Assembly: GCA_052388135.1 (NCBI GenBank)
Contig: JBQTIM010000136.1
Span: 1 to 5,420 of the forward strand
Source of the DNA: JBQTIM01 sp052388135
GTDB lineage: Bacteria; Elusimicrobiota; Elusimicrobia; FEN-1173
Length of the DNA: 5,420 nt
Direction of reading: 5' to 3'
The position numbers and the translations under genes were made by a program. Positions 1 to 5,420 of this stretch are shown piece by piece (positions within the stretch are counted from its first letter, which is position 1; the number at the start of each line of letters is the position of its first letter). A model generated the notes under the pieces. It saw nothing but the letters and a program-made list of their open reading frames with translations, ran no database searches and had not been told where the DNA came from.

Positions 1-798
1 GTAGCGCCGGCGGCTTTTCTGACCGGCCCGGAGCCATGCCGCCAGCAGGTCGCCGCGGGAGAAAACGCTTCCCGACTCGTCGGATAAAGACGCCGCGGGC
101 GCGCGCACGCCGCGGGGCGCGGGGTTGTTGACGTTGACGCCCACGCCCAGGACCACCCAGTGCACGCGGTCGGCCTCCGACGACATTTCCGCCAAAACCC
201 CGGCGGCTTTGCGGCCGCCGATCCAGACGTCGTTGGGCCATTTCACCTCGGCCGGCAAGCCCGTTCTCCGGCGGATGACGCGGGCCCAGTCCAGGGCCGC
301 CACCAGCGTCAGGGCGGGAACGCGGCCGGGCGACAAGGACGGGCGCAAAACCAGGGAATACCATAAGCCCCCCGGCGGGGAAACCCAGGGACGGCCCAGT
401 CGGCCCCGTCCGCGGGTTTGGCGTTCGGCGGCCACCAGAGTGCCCTCGGCGGCGCCGCTTAAAGCGAGGCGCTTGGCCTCGTCCTGCGTCGACGGCAGGA
501 CGTCGTGGCGGAAAAACGGGCGGCCCAAAGACCCCGCAGGGCTTTTCAGGTTTAAAGTGTCGGGCGCAGCGGAGAGCCGGTAGCCGAGGCGGGGAACGCC
601 GGAGATGCCGTATCCCGCGGCGCGGAGCTTTTCCACCCGCTTGTGGACGGCGGCCCGCGTCAGGCCCAGGCGCGCGGCCAGCGCGGCGCCCGACACGCGC
701 TTTTCCCCGGCTTGCCGCAGACAGCGCAGGACGTCGGTCGTTTCGGGCTCCGGGAACCCGCGCGGGAAGGCGCGGCGGCGGGACGCTTTCGTTTTCAC
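1..798 (-). CDS. birA: Bifunctional biotin--[biotin carboxyl carrier protein] ligase / HTH regulator BirA, C-terminus cut by window edge
   Basis: Activates biotin to biotinyl-5'-AMP and transfers it to a lysine of the biotin carboxyl carrier subunit of acetyl-CoA carboxylase (cytosolic). The frame reads 266 residues from GTG at 798 down to position 1 with no stop. E. coli BirA has about 321 residues, so the end of the catalytic domain and the small C-terminal domain lie outside the window. Residues about 23-75 form a winged helix-turn-helix (recognition helix near TRAAVHKRVEKL), which in this family allows biotin-dependent repression. The catalytic domain shows PSTQDEA (102-108), the biotinyl-AMP loop GRGRLGR (130-136), KWPND (186-190) and GRKAAG (195-200), whose K197 matches the biotin-contacting lysine. 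GTG is chosen because it overlaps the nadC TGA (GTGA, 795-798), implying translational coupling; a weak GAGG-type site lies about 10 nt upstream inside nadC. No promoter of its own is visible. Whether it really represses biotin genes is inference; no operator was found here. Confidence 0.96.
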   Translation of the reverse strand, partial: MKTKASRRRAFPRGFPEPETTDVLRCLRQAGEKRVSGAALAARLGLTRAAVHKRVEKLRAAGYGISGVPRLGYRLSAAPDTLNLKSPAGSLGRPFFRHDVLPSTQDEAKRLALSGAAEGTLVAAERQTRGRGRLGRPWVSPPGGLWYSLVLRPSLSPGRVPALTLVAALDWARVIRRRTGLPAEVKWPNDVWIGGRKAAGVLAEMSSEADRVHWVVLGVGVNVNNPAPRGVRAPAASLSDESGSVFSRGDLLAAWLRAGQKSRRRY

Positions 799-1709
799 GC
801 CTTCCGGCCCTCGATCTCCACGTCCAGGCCCATGTCGAGGGCGGGAGCGGAATGGGTGAGCGCGCCGATGGAAATGCGGTCCACGCCGGCGCGCGCCACC
901 GCTTTCACGTTGGCGAGGGAAATGCCCCCCGACGCTTCCAGGAGGGGGCGGGGCAGGCGGCGCTCCGCGCAAAAGCGGCGGATGAAACGCACGGCGCGGC
1001 GAAGGTCGCGGGCGGAAAAGTTGTCGAGCAGGAGGATGTCGGCGCCGGCCAGCAGACCCCAGAGGATGTGCCGGCGGTTCTGGCATTCCATTTCCACCGG
1101 AACCCGCCGGCGGCGGAACGCGCGCACCTTGCGGAACAACCGCGCCAAGTCTTTTTCCCCCCGCACGGCGGCCAGATGGTTTTCCTTGATGAGGACGGCC
1201 GAAGCCAGGTCGGCCCGATGGCTGCGGCCGCCGCCGCAGAGCACGGCCCATTTTTGAGCGGCGCGGAGGCCGGGCAACGTTTTGCGGGTGTCCAGTATTT
1301 TCGCGCGGGGCCCCGCCGCCCGAGCGAAGCGGCGCGTCAGCGTGGCGACGCCGGAGAGGTGGGTGAGGATGTTGAGGGCCGTCCGCTCGGCGGAAAGGAT
1401 GGAGGCCAGGGGGCCGCGCACTTCCAGCACCGCCTGCCCGGCGCGGACGGCGCGGCCGTCCGGCGCCAGAAGGCGCGCGCGGCAGCGCGGGTCCAAAAGC
1501 CGGAACGCCAGGGCGGCGGCCTCGCCTCCGCAAACCACGCCGGCGGACCGCGCCTTGACGCGCGCCCGGGCGCGCGCACCCGGCGGCAGGAACGCCCGGG
1601 ACGTGACGTCTTGCAGGGCGCGGTCCTCGCGCAGGGCGGCCCGCGCGAGCCCCGAAAAATCGGGCCGCGGGCTTCCTTCAAAATTCCTGAATTTGTATGA
1701 TCCGTCCAT
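795..1709 (-). CDS. nadC: Nicotinate-nucleotide pyrophosphorylase (carboxylating), quinolinate phosphoribosyltransferase
   Basis: Converts quinolinate and PRPP to nicotinate mononucleotide, CO2 and pyrophosphate in de novo NAD synthesis. The product has 304 residues, slightly longer than the usual 275-300. Family motifs run in order: the N-terminal ALRED helix (25-29), SAERTALNILTHLSG (106-120), DTRKTLPGLR (140-149) with R142 and K143, GGGRSHR (159-165) with H164 and R165, LIKENH (173-178) with K175, VEMEC (205-209), LLLDN (226-230), EASGGIS (258-264) and the C-terminal SIGALTHSAPALDMGL (280-295). These cover the expected phosphoribosyl and quinolinate contacts. Usual consensus residues differ at S163 (normally Asn in NHR) and in the EDRALQD stretch (normally EDxGxGD). 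ATG at 1709 is the only good start; it overlaps the ATG of the divergent HD-GYP gene, and no Shine-Dalgarno is visible. The frame stays open upstream to 2024, but that part is antisense to the GAF domain and does not resemble NadC. Its 3' end overlaps birA by 4 nt. Confidence 0.96.
   Translation of the reverse strand: MDGSYKFRNFEGSPRPDFSGLARAALREDRALQDVTSRAFLPPGARARARVKARSAGVVCGGEAAALAFRLLDPRCRARLLAPDGRAVRAGQAVLEVRGPLASILSAERTALNILTHLSGVATLTRRFARAAGPRAKILDTRKTLPGLRAAQKWAVLCGGGRSHRADLASAVLIKENHLAAVRGEKDLARLFRKVRAFRRRRVPVEMECQNRRHILWGLLAGADILLLDNFSARDLRRAVRFIRRFCAERRLPRPLLEASGGISLANVKAVARAGVDRISIGALTHSAPALDMGLDVEIEGRKA
1696..1701 (+). promoter_or_regulatory. Possible -10 element for the HD-GYP gene (TATGAT)
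   Basis: TATGAT matches the sigma-70 -10 consensus at five of six bases and sits in the most A+T-rich patch near the shared start. A transcript initiating about 7 nt downstream would begin at or next to the ATG at 1708, giving a leaderless message. This fits the absence of a Shine-Dalgarno. The hexamer 17 nt upstream (TTCCTT, 1673-1678) is a poor -35. The site lies inside nadC codons, so the match may be chance. Confidence 0.25.
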
Positions 1710-3015
1710 GGCGAAAAAGAAACGATCGGGCCGCGCCCCGGCCGCCGCCCGCGCCCGGCGCGGAGCCCCCGGAGAATCCGCCGCAAGCGCGGAGGTCCGC
1801 AGGCTGCGACTCGAGAACCAGAAGCTCCGCGAATGGCGGCGGCGGCTGTCCATCCTCCTGGAATACGCCCGCAAAATTTCCCTCAAGAAAGACCTGGATT
1901 CCCTGCTCAACCTTTTGGTGGAGGAGGCGAAAATTGTCTTGAAGGCGGACCGCTGCTCCGTGTTCCTGCTGGACGCCAAACGCAAGGAACTCTGGACCCG
2001 CGCCGCCTCGGGCAACCAAACCATCCGCGTGCCCTACCCCCGCGGCATCGTGTGGGAAGCGGTGCGCAACGACCGGCCCGTCACCATCCACGACGCCTAC
2101 AAGGATTCCCGTTTCAACCCCGACGTGGACAAGGCCACCGGTTACCGCACGCGCAACATCCTCACCGCCCCCATGCGCAACAACAAAAAGCAGGTCATGG
2201 GCGCCTTCCAGGTGCTGAACAAAAAGAGCGGCTCCTTCGACGAGCAGGACGAGCAGGTCCTGCTGATCTTCGCCGAGCAGGCCGCCTCGGCCGTGGAGAA
2301 CGCCCGCCTCTACGATGAGGTGCGCACCGCCGCCAAGGATACCATTTTGCGCCTGGCCGCCGCCGCCGAATACAAGGACAAGGACACCCGCAACCACCTG
2401 GAGCGCATGAGCCGCTACTCCGCCATCCTGGCCGAGGAGCTGGGCATGCCGCCGCTGGACGTGCAGAACATCCAGCTCGCCAGCCCCATGCACGACATCG
2501 GCAAGCTGGGCGTGCCCGACGCGGTGCTGAAGAAACCCGGCAAGCTCACCGAGGAAGAATGGGCCGAGATGCACAAGCATCCCTTCTACGGCGCGGACAT
2601 CCTGAAGGATTCCGACAACGAGCTCATCCGCATGTCGGCCCGGGTGGCGCTGTCCCACCACGAGAAATGGGACGGCTCCGGCTACCCGCAAAAGCTCAAG
2701 GGCGATGCCATTCCTCTCGAAGGCCGCATCGTCGCTTTGGCCGACGTCTTCGACGCCCTCACTTCGCGGCGCGTCTACAAGCCCGCGTTCTCCATGGAGG
2801 AAACTTTAAAGATCATCCGCGAGGGCGCCGGCAAACATTTCGATCCCAAGTGCGTGGACGCCTTCTTCCGCGCGCTGCCCAAATTTATGCAGGTGATGGA
2901 GAGCTTCACGGACAATCCCCCCGCGCCCGCCCCGAACGCCGCGGAAACCGCGCGCAAATCGTCCGACGGGCGAAACGGGCCCGCCTCCCCGCCCGCACCC
3001 CCCGCCTCAACCTAG
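1708..3015 (+). CDS. GAF and HD-GYP domain protein, probable cyclic-dinucleotide phosphodiesterase
   Basis: Soluble 435-residue signalling protein with no signal peptide or membrane segment. A basic Ala/Arg-rich start (1-25) leads into a charged helical/coiled-coil linker (about 28-62). A GAF domain (about 62-200) ends with the NK-x4-F-x3-DE pattern at N171 K172 F177 D181 E182. The HD-GYP domain (about 205-395) has candidate metal ligands D226 and H230, H262 D263 in MHDIGK, H291, H317 H318, the HHEKWDGSGYP signature (317-327) and D346 in ALADVFDALTSRRVYKP. With GYP intact, the family expectation is hydrolysis of c-di-GMP or a related cyclic dinucleotide; catalysis is inferred. The tail (403-435) is disordered and Pro/Ala-rich. 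There is no receiver domain, so GAF is the likely input. ATG at 1708 is chosen because the coil and GAF need it and no better start follows; the open frame back to 1282 is antisense to nadC. The TAG stop lies in the left end of the palindromic element, convergent with uvrB. Confidence 0.95.
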   Translation: MAKKKRSGRAPAAARARRGAPGESAASAEVRRLRLENQKLREWRRRLSILLEYARKISLKKDLDSLLNLLVEEAKIVLKADRCSVFLLDAKRKELWTRAASGNQTIRVPYPRGIVWEAVRNDRPVTIHDAYKDSRFNPDVDKATGYRTRNILTAPMRNNKKQVMGAFQVLNKKSGSFDEQDEQVLLIFAEQAASAVENARLYDEVRTAAKDTILRLAAAAEYKDKDTRNHLERMSRYSAILAEELGMPPLDVQNIQLASPMHDIGKLGVPDAVLKKPGKLTEEEWAEMHKHPFYGADILKDSDNELIRMSARVALSHHEKWDGSGYPQKLKGDAIPLEGRIVALADVFDALTSRRVYKPAFSMEETLKIIREGAGKHFDPKCVDAFFRALPKFMQVMESFTDNPPAPAPNAAETARKSSDGRNGPASPPAPPAST

Positions 3016-3033
3016 GAGCCTGTCCAACATAAG
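3012..3033 (+). repeat. Left terminal inverted repeat of the 167-bp element
   Basis: Runs from CTAGG to ATAAG, with core GCCTGTCCAACATAAG. It matches the reverse complement of 3157-3178 at 20 of 22 positions. The TAG stop of the HD-GYP gene (3013-3015) lies in its first four bases. Confidence 0.85.
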
Positions 3034-3156
3034 CTTTTCGGCTGCAAATTCGGCTGCTGGCCTGCACCTTTGCCAAAAATCTCTTACCTATCTTCAAGAT
3101 ATGCTCGAAATTTTTGGCTTCGGCTCGGCACAGCATCCGAATTTTCGCTTCGAAGT

Positions 3157-3178
3157 CTTATATTGGACAGGCCCCTAG
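3157..3178 (-). repeat. Right terminal inverted repeat of the 167-bp element
   Basis: On the minus strand it reads CTAGG to ATAAG with core GCCTGTCCAATATAAG, differing from the left end by two transitions. The TAG stop of uvrB (3177-3175) lies in its outermost CTAG. Confidence 0.85.
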
Positions 3179-5229
3179 CGGCGCCGCTCCGGCTTCCGTT
3201 TTCGGGCGCGTCCCGCATCCGCCGCGCCCGGGCCCGAGCCGCCTTTCACCGCCATCTCCCGGACCTCGAAAATTTTGTCGCGGATGGCCGCCGCCAGCTC
3301 GTAGTCCAGGGCGTCGGCGGCTTCCTTCATCTGGCGCTCCAGGTCCTGCACCAGGCGCGGCAGGTTCTCGGGCCGGCCGAAGCCGGGGCCGCTCTCGCGG
3401 AACATCTGGGCCAGGCTCGCCTCTTTGGCCTTGTATTGAAACTCCTCCAACTCCTGCACGGCCCGCACGATGGTCCGCGGCGTGACGCCGTTCTCCTTAT
3501 TGTAGGCCAGCTGCTTCACGCGGCGGCGCGTCATTTCGTCCATGGCGCGCTTCATGGACCCGGTGATGCGGTCGGCGTAGAACACCACCTCGCCGCCGGC
3601 GTTGCGCGCGGCCCGGCCGCAGATCTGGATGAGCGTGGTTTCCGAGCGGAGGAACCCTTCCTTGTCCGCGTCCAGGATGGCCACCAGGGACACCTCGGGC
3701 AGGTCGAGGCCTTCCCGCAGAAGGTTGATGCCCACCAGCACGTCGAAAGCGCCCTTCCGCAGGTCCTTTAAAATCTCCACGCGCCGCAGGGCCTCGATCT
3801 CCGAGTGCATGTACCGCACCTTCAAACCCTTGTCCGCCAGATACTCCGACAGATCCTCCGACGTGCGCTTGGTGAGCGTGTTCACCAACACGCGCTCGCC
3901 GCGCTTGACGCGGCCGGCGATGCGCTCCATAAGGTCCGGGATCTGGCCCTGGATGGGCCGCACGATGACCTCCGGGTCCGCCAGCCCCGTGGGGCGGATG
4001 ACCTGCTCCGCCACCACGCCCTCGGATTTTTTCAGCTCGTAGGGGCCCGGCGTGGCCGAGACGTAGACGGCCTGGGGCACCAGCGCTTCAAACTCGGGGA
4101 ACTTCAGCGGCCGGTTGTCCAGGGCCGACGGCAGGCGGAAACCGTAATCCACCAGCGTCTGCTTGCGGGACCGGTCGCCCTCGTACATGCCGCCCACCTG
4201 CGGCAGGGTCACGTGGGACTCGTCCACGATGACGAGATAATCCTCGGGGAAATAATCCAGCAGGCAGGCGGGCCGCTCGCCCGAAGCGCGCCCCGACAGG
4301 TGGCGCGAATAATTTTCGATGCCGTGGCAGGTGCCCAGCTCCCGCATCATCTCCATGTCGAAGCGGGTCCTCTGCTCCAGGCGCTGGGCCTCCAGCAATT
4401 TGCCCCGGGAGCGCAGCTCCTCCAGCCGGGCGGCCAGTTCCTTCCGGATGTCCTCCAGGGCCCGCTCGATGGTGGGCTGCGTGGTGACGAAATGGCGCGC
4501 GGGGTAAACGAAGGCCCGGTCCTTGTCCCGGATCGCCTCCCCCGTCAGAGGATGGATCTCCCGCAGGCGCGCCACCGCGTCGCCGTCCAGCTCCACCCGC
4601 AGAGCGGTCTCCAGGTAAGCGGGAAAAATTTCCACGACATCCCCGCGAACGCGGAACTTCCCCCGGGAGAAATCCACCTCGTTGCGCTCGTATTGGATGT
4701 CCACCAGTCCCTGCAGGAGCGCCTCGCGGCTTTTGGCCGCGCCGACCTCCAGAGACACGCACATGTCCCGGTATTCCCGCGGACTGCCCAGGCCGTAAAT
4801 GCAGGAGACCGACGCCACCACCACCACGTCCCGCCGCTCCAGAAGGGACGACGTGGCCTTCAAGCGCAGGCGGTCGATGTGGTCGTTGATGGAGGAGTCT
4901 TTTTCGATGTAGGTGTCGCTCTGGGGAACGTAGGCTTCGGGCTGGTAATAATCGTAATAGGAAATAAAATATTCCACGGCGTTGCGGGGAAGGAAGGACT
5001 TCAGCTCGGCGTAGAGCTGGGCCGCCAGGATTTTGTTGGGAGAGATCACCAGGGCCGGCCGGTTGACCTCCGCCAGCACGTTGGCCATGGTGAAGGTTTT
5101 CCCGCTGCCCGTCACGCCCAGCAGGACCTGGTGCCGCCGCCCCTGCCGCAGGCCCTCCGCCAGCTCGCGGATGGCGCGGGGCTGGTCGCCGGCCGGCTTG
5201 AAGGAGGACACAACCTTGAATTTTTCCAT
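3175..5229 (-). CDS. uvrB: Excinuclease ABC subunit B (UvrB)
   Basis: DNA-damage verification helicase of nucleotide excision repair. It is loaded by UvrA, opens DNA around the lesion and recruits UvrC for dual incision. Length is 684 residues, normal for the family (E. coli 673). Features in order: the N-terminal FKPAGDQPRAI (10-20), Walker A GVTGSGKT (38-45), the beta-hairpin YYDYYQPEAYVPQSDTYIEK (91-110) that clamps DNA, the UvrA-interacting domain (about 150-250), DESH box (336-339), SATPG (391-395), motif V GINLLREGLDLPE (500-512), motif VI QICGRAARN (535-543) with R539 and R542, and a C-terminal UVR motif (about 623-658) for UvrC contact. A short basic tail ends in ERRR. All catalytic elements are present. 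The start at 5229 gives the usual N-terminus (MEKFKVVSSFKPAGDQP); no clear Shine-Dalgarno precedes it. It is convergent with the HD-GYP gene, separated only by the palindromic element. No uvrA or uvrC is in the window. Confidence 0.99.
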   Translation of the reverse strand: MEKFKVVSSFKPAGDQPRAIRELAEGLRQGRRHQVLLGVTGSGKTFTMANVLAEVNRPALVISPNKILAAQLYAELKSFLPRNAVEYFISYYDYYQPEAYVPQSDTYIEKDSSINDHIDRLRLKATSSLLERRDVVVVASVSCIYGLGSPREYRDMCVSLEVGAAKSREALLQGLVDIQYERNEVDFSRGKFRVRGDVVEIFPAYLETALRVELDGDAVARLREIHPLTGEAIRDKDRAFVYPARHFVTTQPTIERALEDIRKELAARLEELRSRGKLLEAQRLEQRTRFDMEMMRELGTCHGIENYSRHLSGRASGERPACLLDYFPEDYLVIVDESHVTLPQVGGMYEGDRSRKQTLVDYGFRLPSALDNRPLKFPEFEALVPQAVYVSATPGPYELKKSEGVVAEQVIRPTGLADPEVIVRPIQGQIPDLMERIAGRVKRGERVLVNTLTKRTSEDLSEYLADKGLKVRYMHSEIEALRRVEILKDLRKGAFDVLVGINLLREGLDLPEVSLVAILDADKEGFLRSETTLIQICGRAARNAGGEVVFYADRITGSMKRAMDEMTRRRVKQLAYNKENGVTPRTIVRAVQELEEFQYKAKEASLAQMFRESGPGFGRPENLPRLVQDLERQMKEAADALDYELAAAIRDKIFEVREMAVKGGSGPGAADAGRARKRKPERRR

Positions 5230-5276
5230 GGGAAAACCGGGCGCGCCCGGACGGCGCGGCGGACGAACGGACGGAA
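5230..5276 (-). promoter_or_regulatory. uvrB leader with a 14-bp GC palindrome
   Basis: This 47-bp segment separates the uvrB ATG from the second palindromic element. It contains a perfect inverted repeat, CCGGGCGCGCCCGG (5237-5250), ending 7 nt before the start codon. Beyond it, GTTC on the uvrB-sense strand occurs at 5268-5265, 5277-5274 and 5284-5281. I see no convincing -35/-10 pair or ribosome-binding site, so the uvrB promoter may lie within or beyond the neighbouring element. A role for the palindrome (operator or mRNA hairpin masking initiation) is speculative, because such repeats arise easily in GC-rich DNA. Confidence 0.35.
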
Positions 5277-5420
5277 CTAAGAACTCATCTCATAAATTAC
5301 TTTCGGGCTGCAATTTCAGCTTTCGGCCTGCGCCTTAGCGGTCTTCGGCTCACATACCGCCGACGGAGTATGCTCGCCTCGGCCCGCGTCGGCTCGGCTC
5401 GAAATCTGAAATTTCGCTCC
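5277..5420. repeat. Second, diverged palindromic element of the same family, cut by the window edge
   Basis: Begins with CTAAG about where the first element begins with CTAGG. Bases 5308-5339 match 3042-3073 at 25 of 32 positions, and 5369-5418 match 3100-3149 at 34 of 50 without gaps; the best blocks are TATGCTCG, TCGGCTCGGC and TTTCGCT. It is also self-complementary: AATTTCAG (5312-5319) pairs with CTGAAATT (5406-5413), and CATAC (5353-5357) pairs with GTATG (5368-5372). The symmetry centre is near 5363, which predicts a right end about 30 bases past the window and a full length near 172-175 bp. Its outer left end is poorly conserved relative to the first element. No gene is visible in it. 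It sits directly upstream of the uvrB leader and could affect uvrB transcription. Confidence 0.65.

Larger units (their letters stand above)
3012..3178. repeat. 167-bp palindromic, MITE-like intergenic element with terminal inverted repeats
   Basis: The whole segment is an imperfect inverted repeat centred on base 3095. Comparing bases 3012-3094 with the reverse complement of 3096-3178 by hand without gaps gives 58 identities in 83. The ends (22 bp, 2 mismatches), an AAATTC/TGCTG block, a GCCAAAAAT block and the core TATCTT-C-AAGATA (3089-3101) match best. Both outer edges are CTAG, which could be a target-site duplication or the outermost part of the repeat. The element is A+T-richer than its surroundings, has no convincing reading frame and carries the stop codons of both convergent neighbours. 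The layout suggests a non-autonomous transposon derivative mobilised in trans. CTAG fits the YTAR target of IS5-type elements, or the TA target of IS630/mariner types, but the family is not established. Transcripts from either side could fold into a long hairpin and end there, although no U-tract follows. Confidence 0.8.

Noticed and set aside
125..583. Plus-strand open frames of 152 and 68 codons (125-583, 160-366)
   Set aside because: Antisense to the BirA catalytic domain, with no motif or plausible start context.
852..1700. Open frames on the plus strand opposite nadC (852-1700, and 1282-1707 in frame with the HD-GYP gene)
   Set aside because: They cover every conserved NadC motif on the other strand and have Arg/Ala-rich composition. 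The 1282 extension would add 142 residues that fit no GAF/HD-GYP architecture.
1678..2691. Open frame of 337 codons on the minus strand opposite the GAF/HD-GYP gene
   Set aside because: Low-complexity Gly/Val/His/Leu-rich shadow of a recognisable gene, with no domain of its own.
3070..3136. Small frames reading through the palindromic element (3070-3771 plus, 2906-3136 minus)
   Set aside because: They run into sequence antisense to uvrB or the HD-GYP gene, and the element's symmetry explains its sequence better than coding does.
3016..3174. Classical intrinsic terminator for either convergent gene
   Set aside because: There is no compact GC-rich hairpin followed by a U-tract on either strand; any termination would rely on the long palindrome itself.
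3012..3178. Strand bias of the hairpin through G-U wobble pairs
   Set aside because: Both mismatches in the end repeats become wobbles in the minus-strand RNA, but over the whole element wobble-capable mismatches are about equal for the two strands (six against five by hand count).
3805..5280. Open frame of 491 codons on the plus strand opposite uvrB
   Set aside because: Antisense to a complete, strongly conserved uvrB. Its His/Gly/Leu/Val-rich composition is typical of the complement of GC-rich coding DNA, and no family motif is visible.
5285..5325. uvrB promoter in the A+T-rich patch of the second element (TTGCAG and TATGAG on the minus strand)
   Set aside because: The spacer between the hexamers is 13 bases, too short for a sigma-70 promoter, and alternatives match poorly.

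Overview
The window is very G+C-rich (about two thirds by eye) bacterial DNA packed with genes. The taxon cannot be fixed from sequence alone. A free-living or environmental lineage with a GAF/HD-GYP signalling protein and compact gene spacing fits; Elusimicrobiota-like is only a weak guess. All four protein genes belong to recognisable families. No RNA gene or CRISPR array was seen.

Layout, left to right. (1) Positions 1-798, minus strand: most of birA (biotin-protein ligase with an N-terminal helix-turn-helix). It starts at GTG and its C-terminus is cut off by the left window edge. (2) Positions 795-1709, minus: nadC (quinolinate phosphoribosyltransferase). Its TGA overlaps the birA GTG by 4 nt, so the two form a cofactor operon transcribed leftwards. 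(3) Positions 1708-3015, plus: a cytosolic coiled-coil/GAF/HD-GYP protein, probably a cyclic-dinucleotide phosphodiesterase. Its ATG and the nadC ATG share one CCATGG, so the divergent pair has no intergenic space. (4) Positions 3012-3178: a 167-bp imperfect palindrome with 22-bp inverted ends, lying exactly between convergent stop codons. (5) Positions 3175-5229, minus: complete uvrB. (6) Positions 5230-5276: a short uvrB leader. (7) Positions 5277-5420: a second, diverged member of the same palindromic family, cut by the right window edge.

The genes do not form a single system. birA-nadC is biotin/NAD cofactor metabolism, the HD-GYP protein is second-messenger signalling, and uvrB is nucleotide excision repair. 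The most unusual content is non-coding. Two related, mobile-looking palindromic elements flank uvrB. The first appears to have inserted into a CTAG where the stop codons of the HD-GYP gene and uvrB formerly overlapped, and it regenerated both stops. I see no evidence for a novel multi-gene system in this window.
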